64,000 nucleotides of DNA from Rhabdornis inornatus (taxonomy: Eukaryota; Chordata; Aves; Passeriformes; Rhabdornithidae). Each line of letters begins with the position of its first letter. Within the stretch, counting starts at the first letter, position 1. The stretch covers positions 62,001-126,000 of the forward strand of contig VWZS01006021.1 of assembly GCA_013397075.1 (NCBI GenBank). The letters run 5' to 3'. Position numbers and translations under genes: made by a program. A model generated the notes under the pieces. That model was not told the origin of the DNA. It was given only the letters and a program-made list of their open reading frames with translations, and did not search any database. Of this stretch, positions 27,543 to 39,410 are shown one piece after another.

Positions 27543-30500
27543 AGATGATTATAGTACTGTGAGAACAAGAGTCCAGATTAAGCTAATGATTTTGGTTCTA
27601 ATTGTCCCTTTCATTTCCTCGAAATACAAACAATCTGCATTTGTCTTTCTGTTTAAGTAGGTGTGTACTCATTTGAGCTTCCTCCATCAGAAACATGCAC
27701 TAATACTCCCCAGTTATAAATGTGCAAGCATTCAGTGCAATTTTCAGTGTGGTTTTAACATACAAAGCTTTTGGTGTAATCTATTGGTCTCTCTGCATCA
27801 GGTGCCTGACAACACAGTTGGAAATGATGATGGTAAGAGGGAATTATAAGGCTGTTTCTAGAAGTCCATTGTTCATTCCCGCTACACTAGTTGGCCCATA
27901 GTATTTTCCCTAGAGGAGCTGTATTGCACTTTTCTTGCTCCCACCTCCACATGGAAGACCCTTGAAACCTCTAATTTGGAGAACCTGATGAAATAAAGCT
28001 GCAAAAATAGCTAATTGCATTTTTGCATTATTTGCAGAATTTCTTCCAGGCTTAATGTTTTCTCTTGTTTCAACAAGAGTGTGAGTTATTCTTTAAATCA
28101 GTAATTGGTTTTAGATGCACTCCATTCTATCAACTAGAAGATATGGGTAGTTAGAAGTACCAACAGAGGAAAACAAAAAGAAAATAATCACCATAAAATA
28201 GTGTTCAAAAGGCTGTTAAGTTAGTAATTTTTCTTTAATAGCAGACTACAATAAATTATTTTGTTGTCTTAATAAAAATTGCTTTTATTTCAGCAGTATT
28301 CATTAGGACATATAATTGATGCATATGGAACTCTGCTATGTATAAACTGTGAAGCTGGATGGGTTTTATTTGCTATTGCAAGTCTGAAATTATATCATTT
28401 TCCTCATAGGTATTATCTGCCTTAATGGCTTTCGAAATTTTTATCATCCAACCTGTGCCAAATACAAGACTCTGAGCACTAAGGGAAATTTGACTTGATA
28501 TAGTCAACATCAGATCAAATTTCAGACAGTGTAATTCTCCCTCTGAAGCGCTTACCCGTGACTTGTTGGCATTGCCACATCACCCATCCCCAGCTCTTGA
28601 AACAGAACAAATGTAATTTGTACTAGTTTTTCTATTAGTTGTACTACACAGTAGTATCCAGCTTTAAACTTCATATTATATCTGCAGAATTTTACTACCA
28701 TGGAGAGTCAACTACTGTAGTAATAGAGATAATGCAGCAGAGGAAGTCAGGCTGATGTGCTTTGTGTAAAAGGGTCATAGCTGGCACACACAGAAAGTCT
28801 GCAATATTTATGTAGAAGTTTCTTCAAAAAAATACATGCACAAAGACATCAGAAGGAGCAAAACCAGAAACTTGATCCTTCCTATTCAGACAGAGGAAGG
28901 TTGTACATCTATTATCTCCTTTTTCTGCAATCCCAGGTCAGCCTGCAACAGTAAAAACTTTCATAGATTACAGAGTGGGAAAAACACTGTTCTTGGTTGC
29001 ATCCAAGATGCTCTGAATTCAATTGTTGCATTTAAATATGCAGTAAGTATATCCAGTATAGAATTTATTTGGTTTTCCAATCATTGTATGCAAAGTTGGC
29101 CAGAACTTGTCAGCTCTTGAGACCAAAGAACTGGTCAATTTTCTGCAGTCTCAGAGGAATCCTAAGGTTACTAGGAATGTTGGAGGAACTCTTAGGTTAT
29201 TAGAGTGTTAACTAAGTAGATAACAATACATGATGAGGTATTATTAGGAGCTATAGATCAGCATTTGGTTATTTTATTATTTTTTCGCATCCACTGCTTG
29301 CTTCCTTATTGCTGTTCTTTTATTGTTGCAAGTGAGCTCCTAATGCTGCTTTTCACCTGCATTTAGCAATTGGATTTTCTCTGGCAATAAGGAAACCAAC
29401 TTTGTTCAAGAGAAGTGCCTCATCATAGAAATGTTCTATTAACTAGAGCAGCATCCCCAGCACATGATATTTTAAACTGGTTTTCAGAAATACATGAAAA
29501 AGCTTCCCAAAAAAATCACAAGGCTTTTTAATCTGTTCTTCACTTTCACTGCACCACAAGACCAGTTAAAGTCCATTTCAAAATGATGACTCATGCTCCA
29601 GTTCCCTTATCAAAGAAATACTTTGACTGAAGCTGCAATTTGCTGCTGACAGTGATGAGAACAGGAATACCATTGGCAAAGGTCTTCCCATGAAATTTAG
29701 GACATAGCTGGATTAGTGGAACCATTCCTGCCCTCTTAGTTATCACTTCTTGCTTTCTGCAAACATCCTTATACTTTAAAACTCTCTTTGTGATTATTAA
29801 AACTAAAATAGGTTTTTCCTTACAAAAGAGGTTGGCACCTGTACTCGTCAGGGGACACTGACAGCCTGCGTTCTAAACACATTCCTATACTGTGTTTAGC
29901 AGAGGCAACTTTCAGCATATGACACTCAAATTCACAGTAGAAAAGCTGATAGTTATACTGAACACCAATTTCCTAAGTTTAGCCTTAAGTACATGCTGTG
30001 CAGGAAATAGGATGTGTTTGAGCAGGAAATTTTGGGATGTCTCGTTTAAGAAATGTGTTAAGGAAGAAATTTTACCACTATTACAGTATTTTGTAAGTCC
30101 AAGGACACAGCTAGTACTCTGAAGTTTTTCTTGCACTAAAACAAATACTGCAAGTGAAATAGAATGGATGACTGACTTAATGTGTGCACTGTGAATTCAT
30201 ATACATACCCCTTCCCTAAGCACAGTTTACTTGCTTCCTGAGGAAGCAGTAGAATATATGTAACATATTACAGTAGTGGATTTAGCAGAATATTTCAAAG
30301 GCAACCTGATCAAACAGATGGATTTGTAGCTTGGACAGGTAGTATTTAATTTAAAGCATAGTCTCACTCTTAGAATTGCAAGGGGACATTTTGGTAGACT
30401 CACAGTATTTGGTACTGCTTCCACTTTCCTAGCTGGCAGCAAAAAAAGTCCTTGTACAGAAATCACTGTCATAGGGCAATATATTATTCCAGTAACCATG

Positions 30501-33500
30501 TTAATGCTGAACATATACACAATGTAAAGACATTAACAACAGTATCTAAATATAATTAGAAGAATTAGCACTTATGCATTGTATGAATGGCATTTACTAA
30601 TAGTTATATTAAGCTGTGGGATCATTGTGTGTTCTACCGTGGCTTTGTACACACACATTACTCATTTCTGTATGGAACTTCAAGCCTCATTCAATATATT
30701 TTTTTTAATATCTAGCAAATTCTATTGCTCTGAATGTGAACAATTTTCTTTTACAAGAAATGCTTAACAATAGAAGTGTAAAACAACTATATTGAACTGA
30801 GAGCAAATGTAAATATGGCGTTAACAAAGGCAACTTCTAGGAGGAGGCAAGATGTGCAAGTAACAGTGGAGCTAAGTTGAGACTGCTCAGTGTCTGTCTC
30901 CCTACAGCTGACACAGAGTGCCCACTCTCCCATCTGTCTCCAAACAGATATATCCATTTGAGAGGTATAATCTATAAACACAGACAACACCACTCTAACA
31001 GGAAAAGTGTAATAACAGACATATTAATGTTCTCATAGGTACACTGGTCTAGTTTAATCTCAATAGCCAAGTCCTATTTCATTCCTACATGCTGTCAGAC
31101 TGTAATATAAACAAATTTTAATTCCTGTAGACCTGAACAAGGTGGTGATAATGACGGAAAGAACAGGATGGCCAAGCTATGCCTCCTAAAGTTAATAATG
31201 ACTACAGTCTACCTTAGATCTTTTATGAAGTAGTGCATACCATTATTTTGTTCTCACTCTATCCACAAATAAAATAAAATAATTCTGAGGCAATTATTAA
31301 CTTTAAAAATCCATTTATTTGCTTTCATATGCTGTTTTATAAACAAGTTTCATACACACATGCTCTTACCTATTATTTTCTTATTGGAACATATGTAATT
31401 CATAGAAAGGCCAATAATGTATTAATGTTACAGACACTGAAACAGTGGAAATGTCAGAGTTATTAGCCTAACTTTAACTACAGAACAGCATCAAGAGAAA
31501 AGACATTATATAAATTTTTGCCTATCCTCCCATTGTCTTGACAGTTAATCTACAGCAACACCTACTTCCTATCAGTTAATTTTACTAACACATCAAAAAA
31601 TGCAATTTCAGAATATGAAGAGGCTTAGAGACTTAGTGGGGGATATTTTTGGGAAAGGAGGCTGTATCTGATGATTAAGAACTATAAAGATACCAAATAG
31701 AAGGAGAAAATGGAATCAGAGTAATGAAAACTGAACACTAGTTGCTTAGTATGGAAACACTGCACTGTTGCAGAGCGGGATATACAAGAGTGTCACTTCA
31801 TCACGTAAATCAAGTTAGTATACAAAAAGTCATCTTTCATTTTTTAATACAGTTGCACAAATCAATTTTGTCAGAGAGAAATAAACTTTTTTTTTAGTCA
31901 AAAGCACTGTGACTTTGAAACACAAGGAAGCTTGCTGGATATTAGTTTGTGTTGTAACTGTACAGTGTCTCGTGCAGTCTCAGAGCAGCAGCAGCTCAGT
32001 GCAGCTGTGCCAAGGCACTATGAGGGTACAGTAAGCATGCTCTATCTCTGAGAGAAACTCTCATGGCACCCAGAAAATAATCAATCACTTTTATGAAGTG
32101 ATGGGCAGAGAAAGACCTGCCCCTCAGCTTCCTCCTGAAGTATAATTTGACCTAAAGTTTAATAGTACAATTGTCTTAGAGCTGTGTCCTTACCTCAGAA
32201 TGTATATATACATATATTTTTAAAGGGATGGATTATTATGTAACTGTATAAATGCTCCATATATTAATAGTTTGGGACAGAATTTATTCTGCAAAAGAAT
32301 ACAAATTCTAACTTAGCGCTCACCACTTATAAGTTTCCCTTAAAACCACTGCAGTGGACTCAATTACTCTAAAACAAAATTAAGACAACTGCCCATAATT
32401 CTACATATTCATTCAATTAAAAAAATTACATCAAAAAATTAGTTACTTTGACATTTTAAAAAATTGCTAGGATTAATTTAACTCTGTGTCCCTGAAGTAT
32501 GACTATAACCAATATTTACAATACATTAGGCATAAAATTAATTCATAATTATGAATCATTGATTAGATTTTATAGATAGAATTAAGTGATTCCTAGCAGG
32601 CTAAGTAAGTATGAGAACAATATTCTACTATTTAAATACAGAAAATGAGAAAACAGGGCCTCCAGGCTTTACATTGTACAATAAGCTCGTGCAGATTTGA
32701 GGGTGTTTTGATTTGGGAAGAGAAGTTACTGATTTTCTTTGGTCTTGGTACATATGGAATGTCAGCAGAAAAGCATAGTTTTTAGTTGTAGGAAGCTTTT
32801 CTCAGACTTTCTCTTCCCTACAATTGCCAATTTCCAATTATATTTTTAATACAGGAGGCAGCATTTATAATTTGGCTTGACACTAAAATGCATCTATTCA
32901 AGTAAAGTTGCAAACTAGAAAAGTCTTAGCAGCTCATCTTGTACTAGAAAATACTGATAAATAGATAGGAACAAAGAAATTAACTTCTATATGGGAAAGG
33001 CCAACAGTGTAGTTTTATGATGGTATTAATTGCAGACCTGAGTGTCTGCATTAGGCAAGGAGATAATTTCATTATTTCAAAGAGGCATGCCCCAGAGAGT
33101 CTTCTTTTTTAATCTTTTATTTTCGAGGGATAATTGGCATTTGAAAAAAAAACCCCAAACTAATTCCAAATCCCTCAAAACCCACTGTTCTAAGAATTAA
33201 GGATATAAAACATGTTAGTAACTGTCTGTATCAGTGCACCATCACTGAAGAAGCTTAAGGTCAAGTAAATGTATTATTCATTCACTATTATGAGCTACGT
33301 GCTCTTTCTAAATGTAAATTACACTCTGTAATTATTTTTTACTTTTAAAGAGTATCATTCATAAAGCAAATTAAAATTATATGATTAAAATAATCAAAAT
33401 TCCTGCGCAACATCCCAGAGGGCAGCTGCAATGACATGATAAATTACACAAGCTTAGCAGTTCAGGGCTTTGTATAGATTAGAAAGAGGTCATCAACTCC

Positions 33501-33650
33501 AGAGAGTGACAGAGTGCAATTCTGTCAAAGAGAAAATCCAAGCAACATGTTTGCTGATGTTTTGGGGGGAAGATGTGGGAATACTAATGCTGTACTGATG
33601 CTGTAATCACAGCCTGAGGGTAGGGAAGCTGTAAATACATCTTGTGGAAG

Positions 33651-33665
33651 ACTCTCTCTCTCTCC
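33651..33665. repeat. Short CT dinucleotide repeat
   Basis: ACTCTCTCTCTCTCC, about six CT units, a marginal microsatellite. Confidence 0.8.
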
Positions 33666-35294
33666 CTGATCTGGAAAGCTACTTTAAACACCCAGCATAA
33701 GCAGTGTAAATACCTTCCCCACTATGGCACTGAAACATGGTCAGCATGAAGCATTGAGTGAATCAAACAAAAACTCTTCCACCACCAAAAGCGGAGATGC
33801 TCAAAGCTGCCTACTATCTATAGAAATCCAACTTACATCAACTTGGCACCTAATTTTATCAGATTTCACAAACAAAATTTCCCTTCTCAGCTCTAATGCC
33901 CTTGACAGACCCATGGTCAGACCATGCCTTCAGGAACTCAGAACAAACCCCTATTCTGACAATAGTTTTATAAAACTGTTTTTTTCCAGTGATAAATACA
34001 TTCCAGCCTATGATCTTGTGAGATTCTCACTATTATGCCTTTGTTTCAGAAATTTTTTTTTGCTTATATTTTAATATGAGAAATTCTTTTAGACATAATT
34101 GAAAATTTTTTCTTAACTTCTATTATCCCGTGTGTCCACCTGGTGGGACACAAATTAGACATTTACATAGCTTCACTTTTCAGGAAATATTAATTTGAAA
34201 GAGGGTTGTACAGTGAAACAGCCCATGAAATAATTTTGCCTTTTAAAATGGACTGGAGAGGAATATAGGAAAACAGAGATATCCGAGGTATTTGCTATCA
34301 TCTCAGTAGACATCACCACTCTATTTTCTTCTCCATGTATCTATCTACTTCCTCCCTATCCTCTTGGCTGTTTTCAATACTTAGGTCATATGCTCACACA
34401 GGTAAAGTTTTGAGAATTACTCACAAATCATGGTTTTGAGTTTAGGGAGTTGGCAGTTTTCACTCTTCTAATAATTACAAGGTTTATAATCTTCCAGATG
34501 CTGCATAAAAGAAGCATGAAAACACCACACAGAATTAAGTGCTTATAGCAAAAATTCTCTTAAGCCTACAAAATTATAGGGTTACTCCTGAGAGTCTCTG
34601 CATTTCTGAGCTATATAGTTTATGTCATCTTACTGCTTCTGCAGTTGGCACAGGTGTAAACACAGCTCTTGCCACTCCATTACTGTGCACCCCTTGTTCC
34701 CCTGGAAGAATTAAAGAGTGAATTACCAAAATTCTAGTGCAGCTTTTCACTTGAAATACTGCCAATTCTCTGAGGAAGCACGTGACATTTTGCAGATGCT
34801 CCTGAGTTTCAGCTTCAGCTCAACCTGACAGCAGAAAGATTTGCTGAGAGTAATACACTTGAAACTTTTCTTAGGTAACACTGGAAGGTCTAGAAAGTTA
34901 AAAAACCTGTGTTATTTCTCAGCATCAGTGTGATTCTTTAAGAAGTCATATTTGATCAAATGAACGTACTCTGAAAAAACATAGCTATTTAAAAGCATAG
35001 GAATATGTTTGTGTATGAACAGCAATTACATTTAAGAGTCAAACAACAGGGCCTAAAAAAAAGGTGGATATAAAATACATTATTTAAGTGCTCAAAAGCA
35101 GTGAGAATTCTCTTTATAATCCCTTCTCTCCAATCCCTCCTCTTTTTATTTTGAGCAATAATGCCAAAAAAGCACCTGTTTTTTCTCATTTTGAGGCAGA
35201 ACATAGCCCTCTTATATCACAGGTATACTTCCCATCAAAAGGCATTTTGTTTCTCACAGGGCTCAAAATAAAACTCAAAAAACCAGCCAAAAAT

Positions 35295-35330
35295 GAGAAA
35301 AAAAACCCAAACCAAAACAAAAAAACAACC
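35295..35330. repeat. A-rich tract with AAACC-like units
   Basis: Runs of A are broken by CCC and CC (AAAACCCAAACCAAAACAA). Similar A(n)CC-type tracts occur elsewhere in the window, for example near 33145, 37370, 48410, 49950 and 56245. Confidence 0.75.
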
Positions 35331-35529
35331 CATAATTACACTGCATTAGGTTCTCATTTGCTTTCTGGACCCTTTGTAAAGCTCACACCAGCACACAGGT
35401 GCACCAATTGGACCAGTTGGAGTCCTGGCAGAATATGCTTTTTCCTTCATTTGGGATGATATCCAGCTGATAGATGTGAAGCTTTAACATACATCAAGAG
35501 GCATAAAAAAGCACAATGATCATCATTCT

Positions 35530-35625
35530 CCTAATAATCTCTAATTGTGGTGCGCTGACAAAAGGAAATTAATTTCAGCCAAGAGCAGAGCCTACGGCTT
35601 CATAAATTAGGCACTGTTGTCTTTT
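35530..35625. promoter_or_regulatory. Possible conserved non-coding element
   Basis: The segment has several homeodomain-type cores (CTAATTG, TTAATT, TAAATTAG), a SOX-like ACAAAAGG, and retained CpG dinucleotides in an otherwise CpG-poor region. This mixture is typical of conserved developmental enhancers. Conservation cannot be seen from one sequence, so this is only a candidate. Confidence 0.2.
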
Positions 35626-35646
35626 TCTTTTATTTTTTTCCTACAG

Positions 35647-35783
35647 GGTGCTTTATGAAGCCTGGAAACCATTCTCCCCTGTGTGAATCCTGTAACACTG
35701 AAATTGCCCTGCACATTGCAACCATTCCTTCATTTGAGGAAAAGCACATAAATGTGTTCTGCAGAAATAAAGAAGAGCTGTAA
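35647..35783 (+). other. Exon-like segment behind a strong splice acceptor
   Basis: A long pyrimidine tract ending TTTTTTTCCTACAG (35633-35646) precedes 44 open codons in phase 2, starting CFMKPGNHSPLCESC and ending NKEEL before TAA. No convincing donor or terminal polyadenylation context follows, and an AATAAA overlaps the end of the open frame. Pyrimidine-tract plus CAG combinations are common in AT-rich introns, so chance is likely. Confidence 0.15.
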
Positions 35784-37435
35784 TTACTGCAACTGGTTGC
35801 TGTAACCTGCAGCAGGGAAATGACCATGTGTTCTGGTCAGCTGTTCTACTGGGCAGTTTTGGAGGGCTGGGCTACAGTGGATTATAGGAGAAGGTGCCAT
35901 GAGAGGTCAGCTTTGGGTTCCCCCTGGGTGGAATCCTATACGCCAACATGTGCGTCCCAGTGGTTCCAGGATTTCTGAGGGTATGTAGCAAAACACATTT
36001 CAGCTTCTTAAAATACAAAAAAAATATTACAGTATATTTTTTGCACTCTGTGAGGAAAAAAATACATGCATAATATGGTTTGAGCAAATTTGTAGTGTAC
36101 GGGCAGAAGTAGATTATAATTTTTTAAAGGTTTTTAAGTAACTTTAATAATATAAAACTAATATTTTTCATTATTGAGAATTTCCATTGGTCATTTCACC
36201 ATAAAGTCTGAGTAAATTATCACTGGCAGTTAAATAAGTCCTGCAAGACTTACAGAAGTAATCACAGTAACTTCCTTGTAAATATATTACAAAAATAGGT
36301 AAATTGGAATTCCATAATAACAATCTTTCTCAAATCAGTCTGAGATTGGTTTTACTATACGAACATATAACATTGCCTTATTTTTTTAGGTACCTAGATA
36401 ATTTAGAATTTTTTTCTTAATTACAGCTTAATCCAATTATCTAATGGGTAACATCTTTTTATTATTTATAATTAAGAAGAGACATTCCATAGACATTCTG
36501 TGTAAATTCCATGCAAAAGTCCCTAATGATTTTTGCTGTAATTTTCTTCATCATATTACATAACTCTTTGACACTGCATTGCTTTCCAATTACTCTGGTG
36601 AAGTACATTTGTCTGAAACATATGTCCAACCTTTTTGGCTCTGTGAGGGTTGTTCAGTACAGTAATCTCCATCAGTTTAGTCAACTTCACAATCCTCACT
36701 GATCTCTTCACATAAAAGGTTTAAGGACTTGGAGCTTAGGATCCTCCTCACTGATAGCAGCAGAAGCTCATTCAAAGCACTCTTTTACTGTAGGTGAAAC
36801 TAATCCCTTGTCACTAAGTAAACAAAGGGTTTTGCATTTCATACAACTAAACAAACATGCACAGGACAATGACAGAATACCAAAGCAAACCCATAAACAA
36901 CAGTCCCAGAGGGCTTCACTCAGATTTCAGCTGAATACATTAGGACTCTCAAAATGCCAAACTGGCCTAGACCCACAAAAGCAGCATGCACAAATACAGG
37001 GAAAGGCTTAAATGACTGGCCACAGCTTTCTGGAATGCACACATGAAATAATAACCAGGCAGAAGGTGTGTTTACCCAGACCCTGGTAATAAAAGAACTT
37101 TTGTATTGCATAAACATGTGAACAAAGTAACGTTTATTCCCTCAGGGATCACACTGGGTGTAAGGTATCTCATTCGTTGGACCTCCTTAACCTTGTTTCC
37201 CAAGCTCATGGTCCATCAGCCAACTTTTACCTTTGTCTCTTGATATTTTTCCATGTGACTGCACAAGAGCTTGGCAGCTTTTTATACATCAAAAAAGCCT
37301 GTCCTGGAGGCTACAGCATGGTTGGAGCACTACAGTGCACTCTAATTTCGTAATACCAATAATAATTACCAGGAAAAAAAAAAAGGAAAACCAAGCCAAC
37401 CCAAAGGATTTCTAGACATCTAGTCAGGTTTTACA

Positions 37436-37436
37436 G

Positions 37437-37468
<32 letters not shown>
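37436..37468. repeat. (TA)n followed by poly-T
   Basis: About seven TA units run straight into roughly 18-19 T residues. On the minus strand this is poly-A followed by TA, which resembles a retroposed tail. The sequence on its right has no polyadenylation signal or recognisable transcript end, so I do not call an insertion. Confidence 0.85.
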
Positions 37469-37469
<1 letters not shown>

Positions 37470-39194
37470 GTTTTTACAATCAAAGGAGTACTGTGGATTG
37501 GAAGAGCGTGTTACACGGGTTTCAGAGAGCTTTCCCTTACTGGATGCCTGGGATGATGGTGCCCCTTGGACTCCTGTGATCCTGCCAGCTTTCAGACACA
37601 GCTGATAGGCTTGTCTTACCAACAGGATAAGGCAAAATTAAAAAATCAATTACTAAGGTTCTAGTATGGTACACAAATGGCATGAACCACATGCAGAAAG
37701 GAAAGGTGGGTCCAGTGGATTGCAAGGTGAAAGTTTCTGATACTTCCATTCCTGAAAAGGCACCAATATGGCCCAAAAGCTGCAATATACTACTTGTGAA
37801 CAGCTGAACACAGGGACTTCAGCTAAGAAAGACAACTTGATTCTTTTTTTATCAGATATGGCAAGCACTTAAGTACAGGCTACAGTGTTTTTTTCTGAAC
37901 CAGATTCAAGCCAAAGAGAAGATATGCAGATGGGTAAAATTGAGATGGGCAAAAATGAAAATGCTTAGCTGAATGAGTAAAAACTACCCTATATGATACA
38001 AAATACACAAGCATTTTTCTAATGAAAATATCTATACTTTATTGGTCAATATTACACTATATTGCTCACTCTTTCACATAGTATCATGCTAATATTTCAG
38101 TTAAGTAACTTTTAAAGATATAGATTCGTGACAACTTCCAATAAAAATAATTTTACCACCATGTCATGGGAAAAATAATGGAGGGAACTGGATTATTTTT
38201 TCATTCTAACAGTAACACAAAAAAGTCAGAAATTTAGGTCAATAAAACAACTTACAAGTTTGCTTTCACTAGATGATAGAGTTAACCAATATTTTTACTG
38301 AATTTTGATGCTTCGAAAATAACTGCCTTTTAATATGAAATACTAATTTACATATTGAAAAATATCTATGTATTTCACTTATGTAGAACCATATTTCACA
38401 TTGGGAAGTGAAATAAAGTGTGTTTCTAATGAAATATTTAGTTCAACTTAAAACATATCCTTTTGTTCACCCAGTCCTTGTTTTGTATGAGAAGCAGTTT
38501 CATAATACACTTGATAACACCCTCTAAGATTCCTACAGAGTAATAAAGATTTCCCACAGCTGCAGTATCAGCAAAAGCATATCTATGAATTAGACTGTAC
38601 TAAAGTGTTGGTCTAAGCATTAGAAGGAGGGTAAATTTGTATGTTCCTGCTAGTCCCATATTTTCCCACTTCCTCAAAAGATGACAATGAAAATTGATCC
38701 ATTCCTATTTAACTCTCAGTCCTGGTATTTGCCATGCATGGATTCACAGCTGAATCAATGCACAATAAATCAGAATTAAAATGTGCAATTTTTAATTTCT
38801 AATCCTGTTATTTCTTGTTATCCATGGCAATTATGTTCCTGTTAGCCACTTAGTATTAGACATTCTTTGCATTTAATTCCCTTTGGCCTACAGTAGACTT
38901 TGAATGTAATTATTGTGATAGAAGCACAATTGGATTTATTCATGTAGTTCTACCATTCAAAAGAATCAGACACCTTAATTATAACAAATTGACAAGGTCT
39001 GATCACTATACATGCAAGACTGACACCCCTTGATCTACTCAGCTCTTGGATTATATATACGTACATGACCATGATGCTCTGAGACCTCTGTTTTATATGC
39101 TGAAAACATAGGTCATCATATTTCAAAATCTGATCAATAAAACTTTTCAGGTAGAATTTTTTTTAATGAGCTGTTGATCATAAGCTATAGCAAT

Positions 39195-39410
39195 CAGTGA
39201 CAGGACCTGAGGGAATGGCATGAAGCTGTGTCAGGGGAGGTTGAGGTGAGATATTAGGAAAAGATTTTTCACTCAGCATGGTTGGGCACTGGACAATGGT
39301 CTTAGAAGCACGGTGTGACTCTTGGGGTGTCCTGTGCAGGGTCAAGAGTCAGACTTCAATGATCCTAGTCAGCTCCTTCCAACTTAGGATAGTCTATGTT
39401 TCTGTGATTT
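39195..39410 (+). mobile_element. CR1 LINE 3' fragment, plus orientation, internally deleted
   Basis: This is the only CR1 copy on the plus strand. It starts with CAGTGACAGGACCTGAGGGA and AGGTTGAGGTGAGATATTAG, then jumps from the HWN-encoding part (GGTTGGGCACTGGACA) almost directly to the 3' UTR (GGTGTGACTCTTGGGGTGTC). Roughly 80-100 bases present in full CR1 copies are therefore missing. It ends in TCTATGTTTCTGTGATTTTT, the degraded terminal repeat. Confidence 0.85.

Larger units (their letters stand above)
18816..39194. other. Long non-coding stretch, no gene seen
   Basis: About 20 kb of unique AT-rich DNA holding only the simple repeats, palindromes and weak exon-like or enhancer-like candidates listed separately. 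An open frame of 116 codons at 33724-34074 starts with ATG but has no family resemblance and no splice or promoter context. Confidence 0.5.

Noticed and set aside
33724..34074. 116-codon plus-strand open frame starting with ATG
   Set aside because: No recognisable domain, no promoter, and ordinary AT-rich codon content; length within chance.
35820..35980. Possible LTR or endogenous retrovirus remnant
   Set aside because: No TG...CA ends, primer-binding site, polypurine tract or viral protein similarity could be seen here or elsewhere in the window.
37400..37620. Poly-T as the tail of a retroposed minus-strand transcript
   Set aside because: No AATAAA at the right distance, no target-site duplication and no recognisable parent gene.
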